Below are positions 12,421 through 24,287 of a DNA stretch of 42,500 nt, piece after piece. The stretch comes from Chrysomallon squamiferum (lineage: Eukaryota; Mollusca; Gastropoda; Neomphalida; Peltospiridae). The position numbers and the translations under genes are program-made. The notes under the pieces were generated by a model. The model saw nothing but the letters and a program-made list of their open reading frames with translations. It ran no database searches and had not been told where the DNA came from. Where the stretch lies: assembly GCA_012295275.1 (NCBI GenBank), contig CM022670.1, positions 36,862,189-36,904,688 on the forward strand, in the 5' to 3' direction. Position 1 is the stretch's first letter, and every line of letters begins with the position of its first letter.

Positions 12421-13378
12421 ACAGGTAATGGCAGTTATTTCTGCACTGTTTTAATGGCCTCTTGACTTCGATGTACTCATAGGAATATCGACTTGAACCG
12501 CTCAACAACATACAATAAAATTGCCGGAAGCATACCTGACGTAATACGTACACACACGCACCACACACTCACTCAAAATAATTGTCACCCCTGTGTTTTT
12601 CTCTTCCTGTTTGAAATCTCGAGCTACGAGGTCTTAGCCCTTTCGAGCAGCCGACATTTAGGATGATATAGCCCTGGGCCAGGAGTTCTTTTGTGTGGAC
12701 TTTGCCGCCATAAAAGCACAGCACAATAAGTAAACTGTATGCAACGCTTGCACATAACAAACTTGTTTCCGTTGGTATTTCACTAAATCCGCAAAGGCAC
12801 AACTAACTGGAAATTGGCACGCAATGAAAAAAAAAAAAATTTAAAAAAATGATCAGGACAGCCCTGAGATTGCTTGGGAAATGTGATATAACAAGTGGGG
12901 TCAAGTCAACAAAAAATAAATGACCTGCCACCCCCGTGACTCCGAATAGACTGGTCCAAATCAGTAAGCGTGCCGACCAATATTAGTCCGCTGTACTGTA
13001 TCGCATTGTACGGTGTGGGGATGGTATACGAGTCGTGCTATATGTGGTGCGTGGATAACGTGTGCTACGCTGTTGACAACAGTGTCGAACAAATCAAAAA
13101 CAAGTTGCAGGCAGCAGCAGTTTACTACAGAAAACTACCAAACATCTTTTAAGTGATTATTATGTTCAGCGGGAAGTGACTTGACGTCGCTCGGCTATGG
13201 TGTAGGAACAACCATTGTCCCTGATTGTTTAGGGGAAGTGCGATTTCGTGCCAGTTTTACGAAGAAAATCTCGGGCAGTGTTAGATGTGTGTATGACGAA
13301 TCCGTGGCGGGTTGTTGTTCTTCTTCACGTCAGGCTGGCCGCCGTCAACCCACCAAAATTGTGCACAAACAGGGTAGC
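12421..13378 (+). promoter_or_regulatory. 5' flank and probable 5' leader of mastermind
   Basis: Sequence complexity and CpG content rise here compared with the AT-rich DNA further upstream, and the rise is strongest from about 12900 to the start codon. A CCAAT-like GACCAAT lies near 12974-12980 and a CRE-like TGACGTCG near 13183-13190. No convincing TATA box or initiator could be fixed, so the transcription start is unknown. Several upstream ATGs lie in the last 220 bases before the start codon. The 60-codon open frame at 12970-13152 matches nothing recognised. Confidence 0.45.
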
Positions 13379-13418
13379 ATGGGGGATTTCTTATCCCTCA
13401 AAAAGCGCGACGTTGTAG
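13293..13418 (+). other. Upstream ORF (41 codons) overlapping the mastermind start codon
   Basis: The ATG at 13293-13295 opens a frame that stops at TAG 13416-13418. It therefore runs through the mastermind ATG (13379) in another frame. Its own ATG has a weak context (T at -3, A at +4), while the mastermind ATG has a strong one, an arrangement that allows leaky scanning. Two minimal upstream ORFs sit nearby, ATG-GTG-TAG at 13197-13205 and a four-codon one at 13285-13296. All three matter only if the mature leader contains this stretch, which is likely for the last one given its closeness to the start. Confidence 0.5.
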
Positions 13419-13633
13419 ATCGGCTACGCAGACGTATAGAGCGTTATCGCAGACACCAAAACAACTGTATAGGCCGATTTAACAGCGGGATCAATGGTTT
13501 ATACGATCAGCATCGCCAAGACTCGCAGCTTCTGAGACAGAGGTGGATCGAAAGTAGGGCCAAGAAGGCAAAACATTCCAAACCGAACAAAGATTCTACT
13601 ACCCAGGGTGAACATCGCAATCTCGTAGTGACG
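13379..13633 (+). CDS. mam: Mastermind-like Notch co-activator, coding exon 1 (CSL/Notch-binding N-terminal domain)
   Basis: This exon encodes residues 1-85 of a Mastermind/MAML homologue. In this family the N-terminal segment is a long, kinked basic helix that docks on the groove formed by the DNA-binding factor CSL (RBPJ, Su(H)) and the Notch ankyrin repeats, completing the nuclear activation complex. Visible here are an acidic-hydrophobic start (MGDF), the arginine-rich helix RLRRRIERYRRH at residues 15-26, Cys30, and a second helix rich in Q and R at about 42-60 that ends in RAKKAKH (60-66). These line up in order and spacing with the vertebrate MAML1 N-terminus. The usual proline at the helix kink is replaced by a Gly/Asn stretch (NSGING, 35-40). 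The start is the first ATG in this frame after an in-frame TGA at 13154-13156 and has a strong context (A at -3, G at +4). The exon ends with codon 85 complete (phase 0), followed by GTAAGT. Confidence 0.93.
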
Positions 13634-13639
13634 GTAAGT
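13634..13639 (+). other. mam: Splice donor of mastermind exon 1
   Basis: The sequence GACG|GTAAGT has a perfect GTAAGT donor core directly after codon 85. Homology to the MAML basic domain stops at this point and resumes at the exon 2 acceptor. Confidence 0.9.
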
Positions 13640-14000
13640 TCCATTGTTGTTAGTTTGAATGTGTTTTGTGTGTGTTTAGCTGGAGGGCAGTGATTTCGGA
13701 TTAGAAGTAATGTCTCTCGTAAAGTCGGCTTGCCCTGTAGTAGGGGTAGTCGGTGGGAAGTTTCGCCGCGACACATTGTTTGGTGTGTTATCCCACAGAC
13801 GCCCGTGGACTAACCTCGTTATCTAATAGAGATGGTAACAAGTTCACACCGTTTGCCTTGATTATCATCTATTATCCAATTTGTATCCGTGCCGAGATTT
13901 CGAGACTTGAGAGTGAGCGTCCCTTGAAAAAAGTTTTTCTTTTAATATTACTGGGTTCACCAGGTACAGTCTTTGTTATTTAGGTTTGTAACAAACTTGT
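13640..14000. other. Start of intron 1, complex sequence
   Basis: The first 350 bases of the intron remain of ordinary complexity with CpGs, like the exon and its flank, and may belong to a promoter-proximal regulatory region. No exon was recognised. Confidence 0.3.
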
Positions 14001-15770
14001 ATTAATAGCTTGAACTTGAATTTAAATGACGTAAATAATGTTGATGTTTGATGTTACAGTGTGTTACAAATGCTATTGTTTATGTCTGTCAAATTACGTA
14101 ATATTGATTAATATTATAAAACGTTTGAGATAAATATTTAAAATTAACTATTTTGAAACATACGTTAAAAACATCACAGTCATAAAATTTTATATAGCAG
14201 AAATATATATTTGAAAATAACTTAAATAATCATTATGAAATTCTTTCCAAAATTGTAACATAAATAAATAAATAAATAAATAAATAAATCCCAAAAGAAT
14301 ACTGAATAATATTAAAAATTCATTTACATGTATATAAAAGCTTGTAAATATTTTAAACATTTACAGAACTTCATAAATATTTTAATGTATGTTTATTTTA
14401 CACTGTTACAGTAATAATAATAACAATTCTGTAGGCCTACAATGGGGAGTGTACTGAAATGACAGGATTTATCGATTCATCCTCATATAAATTGTAAATA
14501 TATTTGAAATTAGTTAAAACAAAAACCCAAAACCTCAATATTTTTGTTGTAGTAAAATGACTGACAATTTATTTAAATGCTTAGGATGCTGTGACTAAAT
14601 AACATAAAGAATATAAACCGATAATGTTTTACAGAAAGATGACTTATGTTCATGTATTTCATAATTTATAAGTAACTATCTCTGTTTTCTGTTATATTTG
14701 TATATATTTAAATAACATCTTTATATAAGTATGATAAAGACTTTAGCGAAAATCTCTAACATACAAAGTTTGAACTAGTCTGCTACTAAAAACATTTTTC
14801 GAGTGACAATATGATATTAAAATATTTGAAAACAAACATTTTTCTACAGTAACACTCATAGATGACTCTGTTGCACAGCATGTATAAATTACAGTAATTA
14901 TCACCCCAAAACATGAAAATGTTTTACAAATCAGTAAATAAATTTAATTTGGTTAATGTATATGTTGTATATGTTAGTGCCATTAATTATATGAGGAAAT
15001 TATAACTGAATGGATGGGACATTTGAACTAAAATTTAGCTAAGTGCTTTTTTGGGGAAACAGAATAACAGTAGTCAATGTTTGTTACTATGTTAGGTCTG
15101 CAGTTTTGTATGTTTCATGAAGTAACATGAGAAATTATTTTGAGTGAATGTTTATTTAAAATTTATAAAATGATCAACACATTTTCTGTGCTCTGTGACA
15201 GCCAGCACTGTACATTCATTTCACAAATAATTTACATCTCTTTTAAAATACTGTAAGCATTTTACACTAATTTGAATTTTACTATTCTCTTCTTACCCTG
15301 ATTTTGAAAACTAAAAGAATGTGCAACAAGCGTTTGTTGAAAAAGAGAGAGAGAGAGAAATACACAAACACAACATACATCAAAATACATAAAAAATTTT
15401 TAAATGTTTTTTTAATTTGTGAATTTTAACTTTATACTGCAGTAAAAAAGATAATAACATATTACATATTATCATTTGAAAAAAGAATTCAAACCTGTTA
15501 TGAATACTGAGAATTATCCTTAATAACAATTATCTGTAATTATTGTACAATCAGTCAGAAAAATCTATTTATGAATCTTCACTGTAATGTGATATAGAAT
15601 ATCTTGTCACGTTAGTTTAATTATTGCCGAAAGAAGGTGAGAAATTTTATTCTTAAAATTTAACATTTATTTAATCCAGTGTGAATTCACTGACCCATTT
15701 CATTTATCTCTAATGTGACATTCTTTTGCAGCTGTTAAAATATGAATCCAGAATATTGTATATTACAGAG
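14001..15770. other. AT-rich intron DNA
   Basis: Contains (AAAT)n at about 14263-14288, a perfect ten-base palindrome GTAGGCCTAC at 14431-14440 and a short GA run near 15345-15358. Otherwise it is AT-rich sequence without long homopolymers. Confidence 0.6.
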
Positions 15771-15778
15771 CATACACT

Positions 15779-16180
15779 GTGTTCTTTAATAAAATAGATA
15801 TAATATAATTAAAAAATACATATGATACATAATATAGCATAAGACATGGTTATATGGTATATAATATATGAGATACCAAAGTGTTTGATAAAATACCATT
15901 CAAATATGGTATAAAATATATGACATATCATGGTCTGTCATAAACTCCAAATGGTATATAATATAACACATACCATGTTCTCTGACAAAATACACATGGC
16001 ATGAAATATATCAGTATTATACCATGTTCTTTGATAAAAAAAAAATATGGTATATACTAGTATTCACCATGGTCTTTGATAAAATACATATGGTATATCA
16101 GTATATAATCTGGTCTGTGCAACTATATATATTCTATATGACATAGTACATGCAGTGGTCTTTCTTAAAATAAACTGTTA
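15779..16180 (+). repeat. Decayed tandem array, unit about 45 bp
   Basis: A diverged unit recurs with anchors at about 15880, 15930, 15975, 16024, 16069, 16110 and 16155, giving steps of 50, 45, 49, 45, 41 and 45. The shared part reads roughly ATGGTCTTTGATAAAATAC, followed by a variant of ATGGTATATAATAT and then ATACC. An earlier, partly matching copy begins near 15779. The copies differ by many substitutions and small indels, so the array is old. Confidence 0.75.
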
Positions 16181-17380
16181 AACTTTATTAACAGTTCATT
16201 GACTTTCTTTTAGCAACTTTAACAAACAGTAATCATAATAATATAAAAAGAAACTGGCTGCGCACATTGTATCATAAAATTATGGGTGTGTATTTTCTTT
16301 TTGCATGTCTGTGTGCATTTGTGTGGCGATTTAAAAGCATACACTATAGCTTTTCTTAAAGCACATACCACAATGTCATTCACTCCCTTGTACAGCACAG
16401 TGCTTGGTATTTTAATATGTAAATTATAACGGTCTATGATTTATCACAAATCATGATCTCACTCACTGCTAAAGACAGCACCACCTGTTATTTTTCATAC
16501 GGCAAATGATATGATATGTAATATAGTATTTGACTGTTCTTTGATTATATTTCATACCAAACTGTTTTGTATTATTATCAAAATACAAATAATGTACACA
16601 TGAAGCATGTAATATGCTCTGTCATTGCCCATATAATGATCCTGGATAAAAACAAAAATTAATACATAATGCTTTGTAAAGAACATACTATGGTATTTAA
16701 TAAAGCATTGAAAATAAGCAGACATCTCTTTACTTCAAATCACTAATACTGAAGAACTGTTGACAAAGTTGCCCCACTGATACAAAATGTCTGATGTATG
16801 ACCCACTTAGTATTTATTAGGGGCTGCACCTTGGTGGGCTGCAGGGAGGTGTCACCTCTGAGGACCCCTGGGGTTAAATCCTGCTAATCCTTATAAACAG
16901 TTAATCAAAAGATAGTGTGCTTGTGGAAAGACTTGTTTATATAAGATTAACTAATGCTGTTTATTGACATGATGTTGCAACAGCAAGTTTTGTTCTTGAT
17001 GCCATCACCATATAGATATTCTATTGTTATATAGTTAATAAACTTCAGACAAATGTGTTGTTAACTTTCAGAGATTTAGTATTTGCTGCTATTGTTGAAT
17101 GTGAAGTTATGTTTCCACAGAAATAATTTAATGATGATGATAATAATAATAATAATATTTTTAACTTAAACTTTTGTAACAGTTACCTAATAGCTCTATA
17201 TTTCATTCTTAAATTTCTTTTAACCCATCCTTTACAGATTATTCTATTTTCAGCATTAAAAGGAGCCGTTAAAATAATTGTTAATTACTTTTGGCTTTCA
17301 AATCATTTTTTAGCATTATATGTTTCCTGTTATTTAATAATAACTTTTCATTACACAGTTTCAAATTATTTCTAAATGAT
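16181..17380. other. AT-rich intron DNA with one GC-richer patch
   Basis: Mostly AT-rich with remnants similar to the neighbouring 45-bp unit (near 16533 and 16670). The patch at 16815-16895 is GC-richer and contains GGTTAAATCC (16872-16881), similar to a Pol III B box, and an AGGTGTCACCT inverted repeat (16847-16857). It may be a fragment of a tRNA-derived SINE, but no A box or full element was recognised. Confidence 0.45.
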
Positions 17381-17383
17381 TAT

Positions 17384-17515
17384 CGATAAGTAAGTAAGTA
17401 ACTAAGTAAGTAAATAAATAAGTAAGTAAGTAAGCAAGCAAGCAAGCAAAGCAAGCAAGTAAGCAAGTAAAACAGTACTTAAGTAAATAAATAAATAAAT
17501 ATTAATGAATGAACA
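17384..17515 (+). repeat. Compound AAGT/AAAT/AAGC microsatellite
   Basis: Interleaved (AAGT), (AAAT) and (CAAG) tetranucleotides over about 130 bases, showing point-mutated sub-blocks. Confidence 0.9.
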
Positions 17516-18140
17516 AACAAAATGGCGCCTTTGAACTACACTGCATCCCACTGAATTAGATAGTAAGTTGTGATCAGACTGTGGGGGGAGGTAACTGGGT
17601 CGTTGATGCAAAACAACGCGGTATCAGCTTTCATTGACGATTCTGGTCGACCAGTCTGTAGTATTTGGATTTCACTGTATTGGTGGTCGCTTGATTCGCA
17701 AAGCATTTTTAAAAAAAAAAAATGAAAAAGAGAAACGATTTTCTGCAAAAGATACATTTTAGAACGTGTATGTTGCATTTACTTAACTTCTGGCTCTGTT
17801 AGTGGATGTTTTAGCATGTAATAAACGATTTCGTCTGAAAAGTACCGCAACCTGAGCTATTAGAAGCTGGTGAGCGTCGAACCCAGGTCTCACGATCCGT
17901 TTACAAAACGCCACTTGCCAGTGCTCGGTTTCAGCGTCAGTTCTGTACTATACGGTTTGATTACGATCGATGATACGTTTTTCAGTCTTTACATCCAGAT
18001 GATGTGCGTTCTCGTGGGAACACACGCAAGGAATCTGGTTTAAAATATCAGAAAACAGATGATGATAAAAAAAAATAAAAATAAAAATAGGTCGTTTATA
18101 CATTATACTCACGTTCGTAAACTCTGGTAGTTACCATTGT
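17516..18140. promoter_or_regulatory. Complex intron island with a consensus CSL site
   Basis: Repeat-free sequence with CpGs, broken only by short A tracts. It contains CGTGGGAAC at 18013-18021, a full match to the CSL/Su(H) consensus YGTGRGAAM. The enhancer reading is inference. A match of this kind is expected a few times by chance in a window this size. Confidence 0.25.
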
Positions 18141-18204
18141 GGAAACGTTAATACTCTAGGCAGGAACCAGACAGCTTATAAACTACAGCACGGGCGCATG
18201 TTTT

Positions 18205-18270
18205 ACCTAACACGCACACGCACACAGACACGCACACGCATACACACACATACACACAAACACACAGACA
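18205..18270 (+). repeat. AC-rich microsatellite
   Basis: Imperfect (AC)n with CG and AT interruptions. The minus-strand Cys/Val-rich frames here are its translation. Confidence 0.85.
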
Positions 18271-18987
18271 CTGTCTTGTAATGCAGACGTCCTTTAAAAA
18301 TGACATGACTTTGGTATCTGACACGTTTACATGTACATTGATACCCGTAGTCATTTATTTTGAGCATTTTAAACTGTAATAACATCACAGTGGATTATTT
18401 CATTAGTAAAGGTTCATGCTTGTGTACATTTAATAAGAAAGCTTGGGGAAAAAAAATTATTGCTGAAGGAAAGAACGTAATTTGTAACACAGGATGTTTC
18501 TGAAAAAGTGTTTAAAAAAAGAGGGAAAAAAAATCCATTGTTTATAATTAAATATTTGGATTTTTTAAAATCACATAAAGACGGAATAATTAATTAATAT
18601 TATTTAGTGCGAACTCTTTAACCTTTTATTACAGAATTATTATTATTATTATTTTTTTTTTTAATGCTATTCTTCTAATAGGTATCTGAAATAAAATTAA
18701 CTTTATTTATTTGTTTTAATTCAGTATCATTTGATTTTTGCATTATTAGTGGTTTTCAAAAGCGAACAAAGAAGCTCTCTCTCTCTCTAAGATGAATTAA
18801 CTCAGAATTAATCGTTTCACTGTTGCCTAGATCAATAATAAACAGCGATGACTTGATTTTTTTAATTTTTATTTTTTTATATCTGTTACAATTATCGAAA
18901 AATATTGAAAAAAACTAATTCTTTTTCAACCTTTGCGCTTGTCATTAAATAATAATTTTATATCAGACAGCTAACTCATCATATTTC

Positions 18988-19025
<38 letters not shown>

Positions 19026-19950
19026 GACAGAGAAACAAAAACAAAATAACATTAAAGCTTATCAATATAAAAGCTTTTCAACATTAATTCTAGAACAGTT
19101 AACACTTCATTTCTCTTTCCCCACCCACACATACACAACCAGTTTTCAGCCCGTGGCGCGTGGATCAAGTTTAATATTTTAATCTGAAATATTGGGTTAT
19201 ATTCGGAAAACAAAATATATTTTTTTTTTTTAGTGCATTTTGAAGTCCCATTATTTCGGGAATTTTTAATAGCAGGATGTAATAAGATTTTACTCAAAAA
19301 TTGCTATATATCAGCAGGCGAAAAAAAAAAAAAAAAAAATTATAAGAAAAGATAGAAAAAGCCGGCATAATGAAAAGCGATTAGGATCTTGATATCTTTC
19401 ACAGAGGAATATAATATATTAAACGGTTTTGTGAAATTTATTTTTAAAAAGTATTTTATAGCCGTTTAATTTTATATCGATCATGGAATAATGGTTATTT
19501 GATTACCTACCGGATCTATAAATCTTTATTTCGTGGGTTTTTTTTTGTTTTTTTTTTTGACTTAGAAATCAGTCTGAGTCGATAACACTTCTTAACTTTT
19601 CATTATGCTCATCAATGAAATAGATTCCAAAGTCTTGTAACTTGGAAATCATAGTAAATTTTTAAAATATTTTATATCTGTTTATCTAGTTAGGATGACA
19701 ACGTCAGGTATCCAGCAATTTTAATTCTTAAAATATTTTACAGTGATTTTCCCACTTCTTAAAAATTTAAAGAAAAATTTAAAAAAAAATGGAAAGTTAG
19801 AATATTTAGTCTTATTTTACGAAACTCTTAAACAACTGAAAAATAATCTTATATACCCTTTTTCAACTTTACATAAACCCATTTTTCAGTATATTAAATT
19901 TTTAAAACTACTTTATAAGTTATTTAACTTTATCTTGAGTTAGTCTTGGT
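18271..19950. other. AT-rich intron DNA
   Basis: Contains an A tract at 18992-19024 and other A/T runs. The small frames at 19052-19297 and 19743-19943 are AT-driven and unrecognised. Confidence 0.6.
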
Positions 19951-20175
19951 TAGTAATACGACCACGCCGTTGGTGTTGTGGTAACATCAGCGCGGGCGGC
20001 TGCTGACGTCGGAACGCGGAGGCAAACAACAAACTGGGATCTTGGCAAACAAGTCCCGCTAAGTCAACCCGTGCTCACAGGGAAGCGCTGTCCGTCCCAA
20101 CTGGGTCACTTGCGTGTTACATTAAGGTGAGACAAAATGTTGTGAGCGGACACCTGAGGAAAACATTTTTGTCTA
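19951..20175. promoter_or_regulatory. GC-rich intron island, candidate regulatory element
   Basis: About 220 bases with many CpGs stand out sharply from the surrounding AT-rich intron. A TGACGTC core lies near 20004-20010. No splice-flanked open frame or family match was seen. Confidence 0.3.
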
Positions 20176-21257
20176 GTATTTTTAATGACCGAAGAAGTCG
20201 TGGATGTCCATCAGAATTTTTAAAAATTTAATTTAAATTTAAAAAAAAAAAAAAAAAAAACAAATTTAATGTATGTAAGATTTAAATGATCACCATTTTT
20301 CATCTCGTTTAATATAAAGTCTACAGGTTTTTTTTTTTTTTTTTATTGAATGTTCGTAAAGTTTCAAGTTTAGTAATAATCAATACCATACTTTAGAATA
20401 AAAACAACAACATCAGTAATAATTAGAATGCTGTGAATGCGAAACTGTCGTCAAGTGGATAATTTTGAAACAAGTTACTACGAGCACCACATTTCAGGAA
20501 TGATCACATTAACTGAAAATACGCAGGAGATGGTAACATTAAAAAAGTGAAATAATAAATTTTTAAAATGTACCAGTATGGTTTGTGTTGACGCGAAGGT
20601 GTAAGATAGAGCTTGTATATATATATATATATATATATGTATAAAAAAAAAAAAATTTTACTGGCAAAGCACGCCTTTTTATTACTTTGTTCGTCTCGCT
20701 TTCCTGCTATATTAAATTTGATATTTATTTGTAACTGATAACTGGCGAGTTAATTAATTCATTTCTGCAAGCATTTAAAAAAACAAAACAAAAAAAACAT
20801 AAAAAAATTCGAAAAGAAAAAAACAGTGACAACAATAACAGAAATTCAGCTCAACTGAAAAACAAAATAAATAACAAAATAAACTAAACAAAAACCTCCC
20901 TATCCTTGAACAAAAAATTATATATATATATATATATATTTTTAATTTTTAGTTATATATCAAACGGTAGCTTGTTTTGAATTGGGACCTTTTATTTCGT
21001 TTCGTTTGTTAAAACTGATAAGAATTTTGGACTGTCGTTTTCTATTCATTAGTTACATCTTCGCCAGCAGGACCCTGTGAAACTGCAGCGGGTTTCCTCT
21101 CGTGACGTCATGTTTTTCAAAAAAAATCATTTGTTTGACACTAAGAAAAGTTAATGTGAAAATATGTTGAGCTGTTGTTAAATATTCTTCATAAAGGAAA
21201 AAGAAATCTCTACGTTTATTTAACAATAGTTCTGATTACTTTAAAGTTTACTGGAAT

Positions 21258-21293
21258 AATAATAGCAATAATAATAACAACAACAACAACAAC

Positions 21294-21338
<45 letters not shown>
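21258..21338 (+). repeat. AAC/AAT compound microsatellite
   Basis: (AAC)n grading into (AAT)n. Confidence 0.9.
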
Positions 21339-21339
<1 letters not shown>

Positions 21340-22639
21340 GAAAAATAAAATAAAAGTGAAAACGTATTTTAAACCAGAATAGCTAAAATTGTATTAACAG
21401 TAATGATGTTTAATGATTGTTTTGAAAGTAATAAAGACTTAATTCATACTCGACGTTATTTCACGTTCAGTTTGGTTGTTTAAAGCTGGAGGGTTTTTTT
21501 TGTGAATTTTTGCAATTTCTTCTTGAATTCTTTAAAAATATTTTAAAAATAGAAGTATTTTATGCAAGTTTAACCGTTTAACTATAAATTAAAGCATGAA
21601 TTTAAAATATCTCTTACATTTACATCCGCATTCCTAAAACAGAAAGAAAGAAAGAGAGAAAGGTAATATATGTCAAACTAATTCGTGTGCACAGAAACAT
21701 TTACATGCATGCACCGAACTATTGCAAAGACAGCTAGCTTCTCTAAAACTTTAATAACACAAAATAATTTGAATAAGAATTCAGTACAGTAATAGTTGCT
21801 CTTGTGATTTTGTTTCAACTGTCACCAAGTTCCAACAATATATTAATTTCAAAGAAACGAAATTATACCAGAGAAAGGAAAATGGCTTCATATACGCGAC
21901 ACACAAGTTCGTTGACAGATATATATCTAGGGGCTCCACACAGTGGAAAATTAGCCTTTATAGAAGAGAAAATTACTTTGTTCATTATTAATGTCTCCTG
22001 TTGGATGGGAAGTAAAGCATTTTTTTTTTTTTCTATAGTTTCTTTGTGTCAAGGTCCTGTGAAACTCTATGAATTTGTTTAAACTGACTTTTATTTAAAC
22101 ATTCAAATTTTTTTTTCTCGCGTTACAGGACCGCGAATAACATAGCGAGAGAAAGAAAAAAAAAAAAGGTTTTAATATTTATTTAAATATAATCATTTTA
22201 AATTTACGAATTGCCTTCAGTTAGAAATATGCCAGATATTTCACGATTGTGTGTTGAGTGGTGGATAAAATGTTTATGCTAATTTATATCACTTTTATAT
22301 ATCAGTTTTGTTTTTTCCTCTCTCCAAGTGAAAAAAAAAAAAAAAATGTACGTGCGCATTTAAATAAGAATAACAAATTTAAAACACACAACACACACAC
22401 ACACACACACACTAATTTCCAGAATCAGCCAAGACCCCATGCTGTTATAATTGGCTGTTATTTGATACTTATTTGCTTTTGAAATCAATTGAAACGATTC
22501 ATTTATGACAACTACAAGCTCAGCCACTGACAGTTAACATCAATTTAAAAAAAAAAAAAAATCGTTTAGACAAAGAATATTATATAAACCTACCTGCGTG
22601 TTAAATGAGTTTTAGTGTCAGAAAAAATACAAAACAAAA

Positions 22640-22684
<45 letters not shown>
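22640..22684 (+). repeat. (AAT)n microsatellite
   Basis: About 15 uninterrupted trinucleotide copies. Confidence 0.95.
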
Positions 22685-22685
<1 letters not shown>

Positions 22686-22690
22686 TTGTT

Positions 22691-23030
22691 GTTGCACCTA
22701 CGTGCAGACTGATGCGCGTGTCACATTTTACTGTCCTCTGATTGGTTGCACTCTGACCCCCGAAATATCGTTATTAGCTACCAGAGTGACGCGACGATTT
22801 CTACTGTTGTTACAGGTGTGTGTGTGTGTGACGTTTTCCTCTCCCCCGTTCCACTCCGTGTGGTACTTTGTTTATTTTACAAATAATACTGCAGGCAGCG
22901 TGGAAAGTGCATCGAGGAATAAATTACTTTAATCTGTCGTTGAGCAGTGTGCATCGTAATGTCTGCGTTAGCGGTGTTCCTTAGCGATGAGTTTAGGTTT
23001 TAAAATCAATGGATGTACACATATATGAAT
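22691..23030. other. Moderately complex intron stretch
   Basis: Non-repetitive sequence between two AAT-type arrays, including a short (GT)n at about 22815-22830. The 76-codon frame at 22702-22932 is unrecognised. Confidence 0.4.
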
Positions 23031-23037
23031 GAATGGA

Positions 23038-23201
23038 GAATAATAATAATAATAGTAATAGTAATAGTAAAAGTAATAATAATAGTAATAGTAATAGTAA
23101 TAGTAATAATAATAATAATAGTAATAATAATAGTAATAGTAATAATAACAATAACAACAACCACTTATGATACTTATTATTATTAGTAGTAGTAGTAGTA
23201 T
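23038..23201 (+). repeat. AAT/AGT compound microsatellite
   Basis: (AAT) and (AGT) trinucleotides alternate over about 125 bases and are followed, after a short spacer, by an oppositely oriented TTA/GTA block. The tyrosine-rich minus-strand frame is its translation. Confidence 0.9.
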
Positions 23202-23504
23202 GGTTGAATTCATATTTTAAAACGAACAGAAGAATTAAGTTAAGAATATTTAATTATTATTTTTTTTAATGTTATAGAGGATATTAATATTTCATATATA
23301 CTGTAGTAGACTTGAACATTACAAAATAACTTTCATTTCTCTTTCATTATTATTAGTAATAGTATTCATATAATAATAATAATAATAACATTAAGATATC
23401 ACCGTCAAGGAGAATTTCATTTATATGTTCTTGTATAAAGTAGCAAGAGGAAAAAACATTTAAAATGTATACTTTTAAATCCAGGAGAAAGACACCTGAT
23501 GTAT

Positions 23505-23507
<3 letters not shown>

Positions 23508-23572
<65 letters not shown>
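23508..23572 (+). repeat. (GT)n microsatellite
   Basis: About 30 copies of GT, nearly uninterrupted. Confidence 0.95.
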
Positions 23573-23573
<1 letters not shown>

Positions 23574-24080
23574 ATATATTTTATATAAAACGTAAAAGAA
23601 GAATGGAGGAAAACATCACTATATCACAAATGATTTATAAAAGAAACTTGGCGAAATTCAGATATTTAATGAGTTGCATTAAGTAAGATGTATGTAGTGT
23701 TAATGACAACTATCAGTTTGAAATAATTTTTCACAGTTATTAGAGTTATACGAAGTATTGATAAATGTCGTTTGGGAATAATTTGGAAATATTACGTTTA
23801 ACGAGTTTAAAAAATATAATATGTTTAGGTCATATTAACCTCAGCTTATTATTACTTTTAGCTGCTTTTGAATTCCTTCGATTGTTTCCTGTGGGGATAT
23901 CCTTTCTCGTATCACCATCACGCAGAACCAAGCTTCTAAACATCTCGTAACCATTAATCACAATATAATTTTAGATGTCGTTAATGAAAAATACGAATTC
24001 ACATACACACAGTCATCATATAAAAGTCGTATGTTTGACATCTGGTGATAAAGTTAATAAGAAAATTTATCGCGGTATTG
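23573..24080. other. AT-rich intron DNA between GT and CA arrays
   Basis: Short unrecognised frames only. Confidence 0.5.
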
Positions 24081-24082
24081 TT

Positions 24083-24095
24083 AAAACACACAGAC

Positions 24096-24153
<58 letters not shown>

Positions 24154-24202
24154 TCACGTATACACAAAATAAGAAACTCCCCATACATATATATTCATTC
24201 AA

Positions 24203-24254
<52 letters not shown>

Positions 24255-24256
24255 AT

Positions 24257-24287
<31 letters not shown>

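Larger units (their letters stand above)
20176..22690. other. AT-rich intron DNA with microsatellites
   Basis: Holds A and T tracts, (AT)n at about 20617-20638 and 20921-20938, AAC/AAT repeats at about 21258-21338, (AC)n at about 22383-22412 and (AAT)n at about 22640-22684. A 92-codon frame at 21804-22082 is unrecognised. Confidence 0.6.

Noticed and set aside
13181-13378. N-terminal extension of exon 1 using upstream in-frame codons
   Set aside because: There is no ATG in that frame between the TGA at 13154 and 13379, and homology to MAML begins at the 13379 ATG.
14431-14440. Perfect palindrome GTAGGCCTAC
   Set aside because: Striking, but a single ten-base palindrome is expected by chance on this scale and has no supporting context.
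22968-23213. Tyrosine-rich 81-codon minus-strand frame
   Set aside because: A translation of the AAT/AGT microsatellite.
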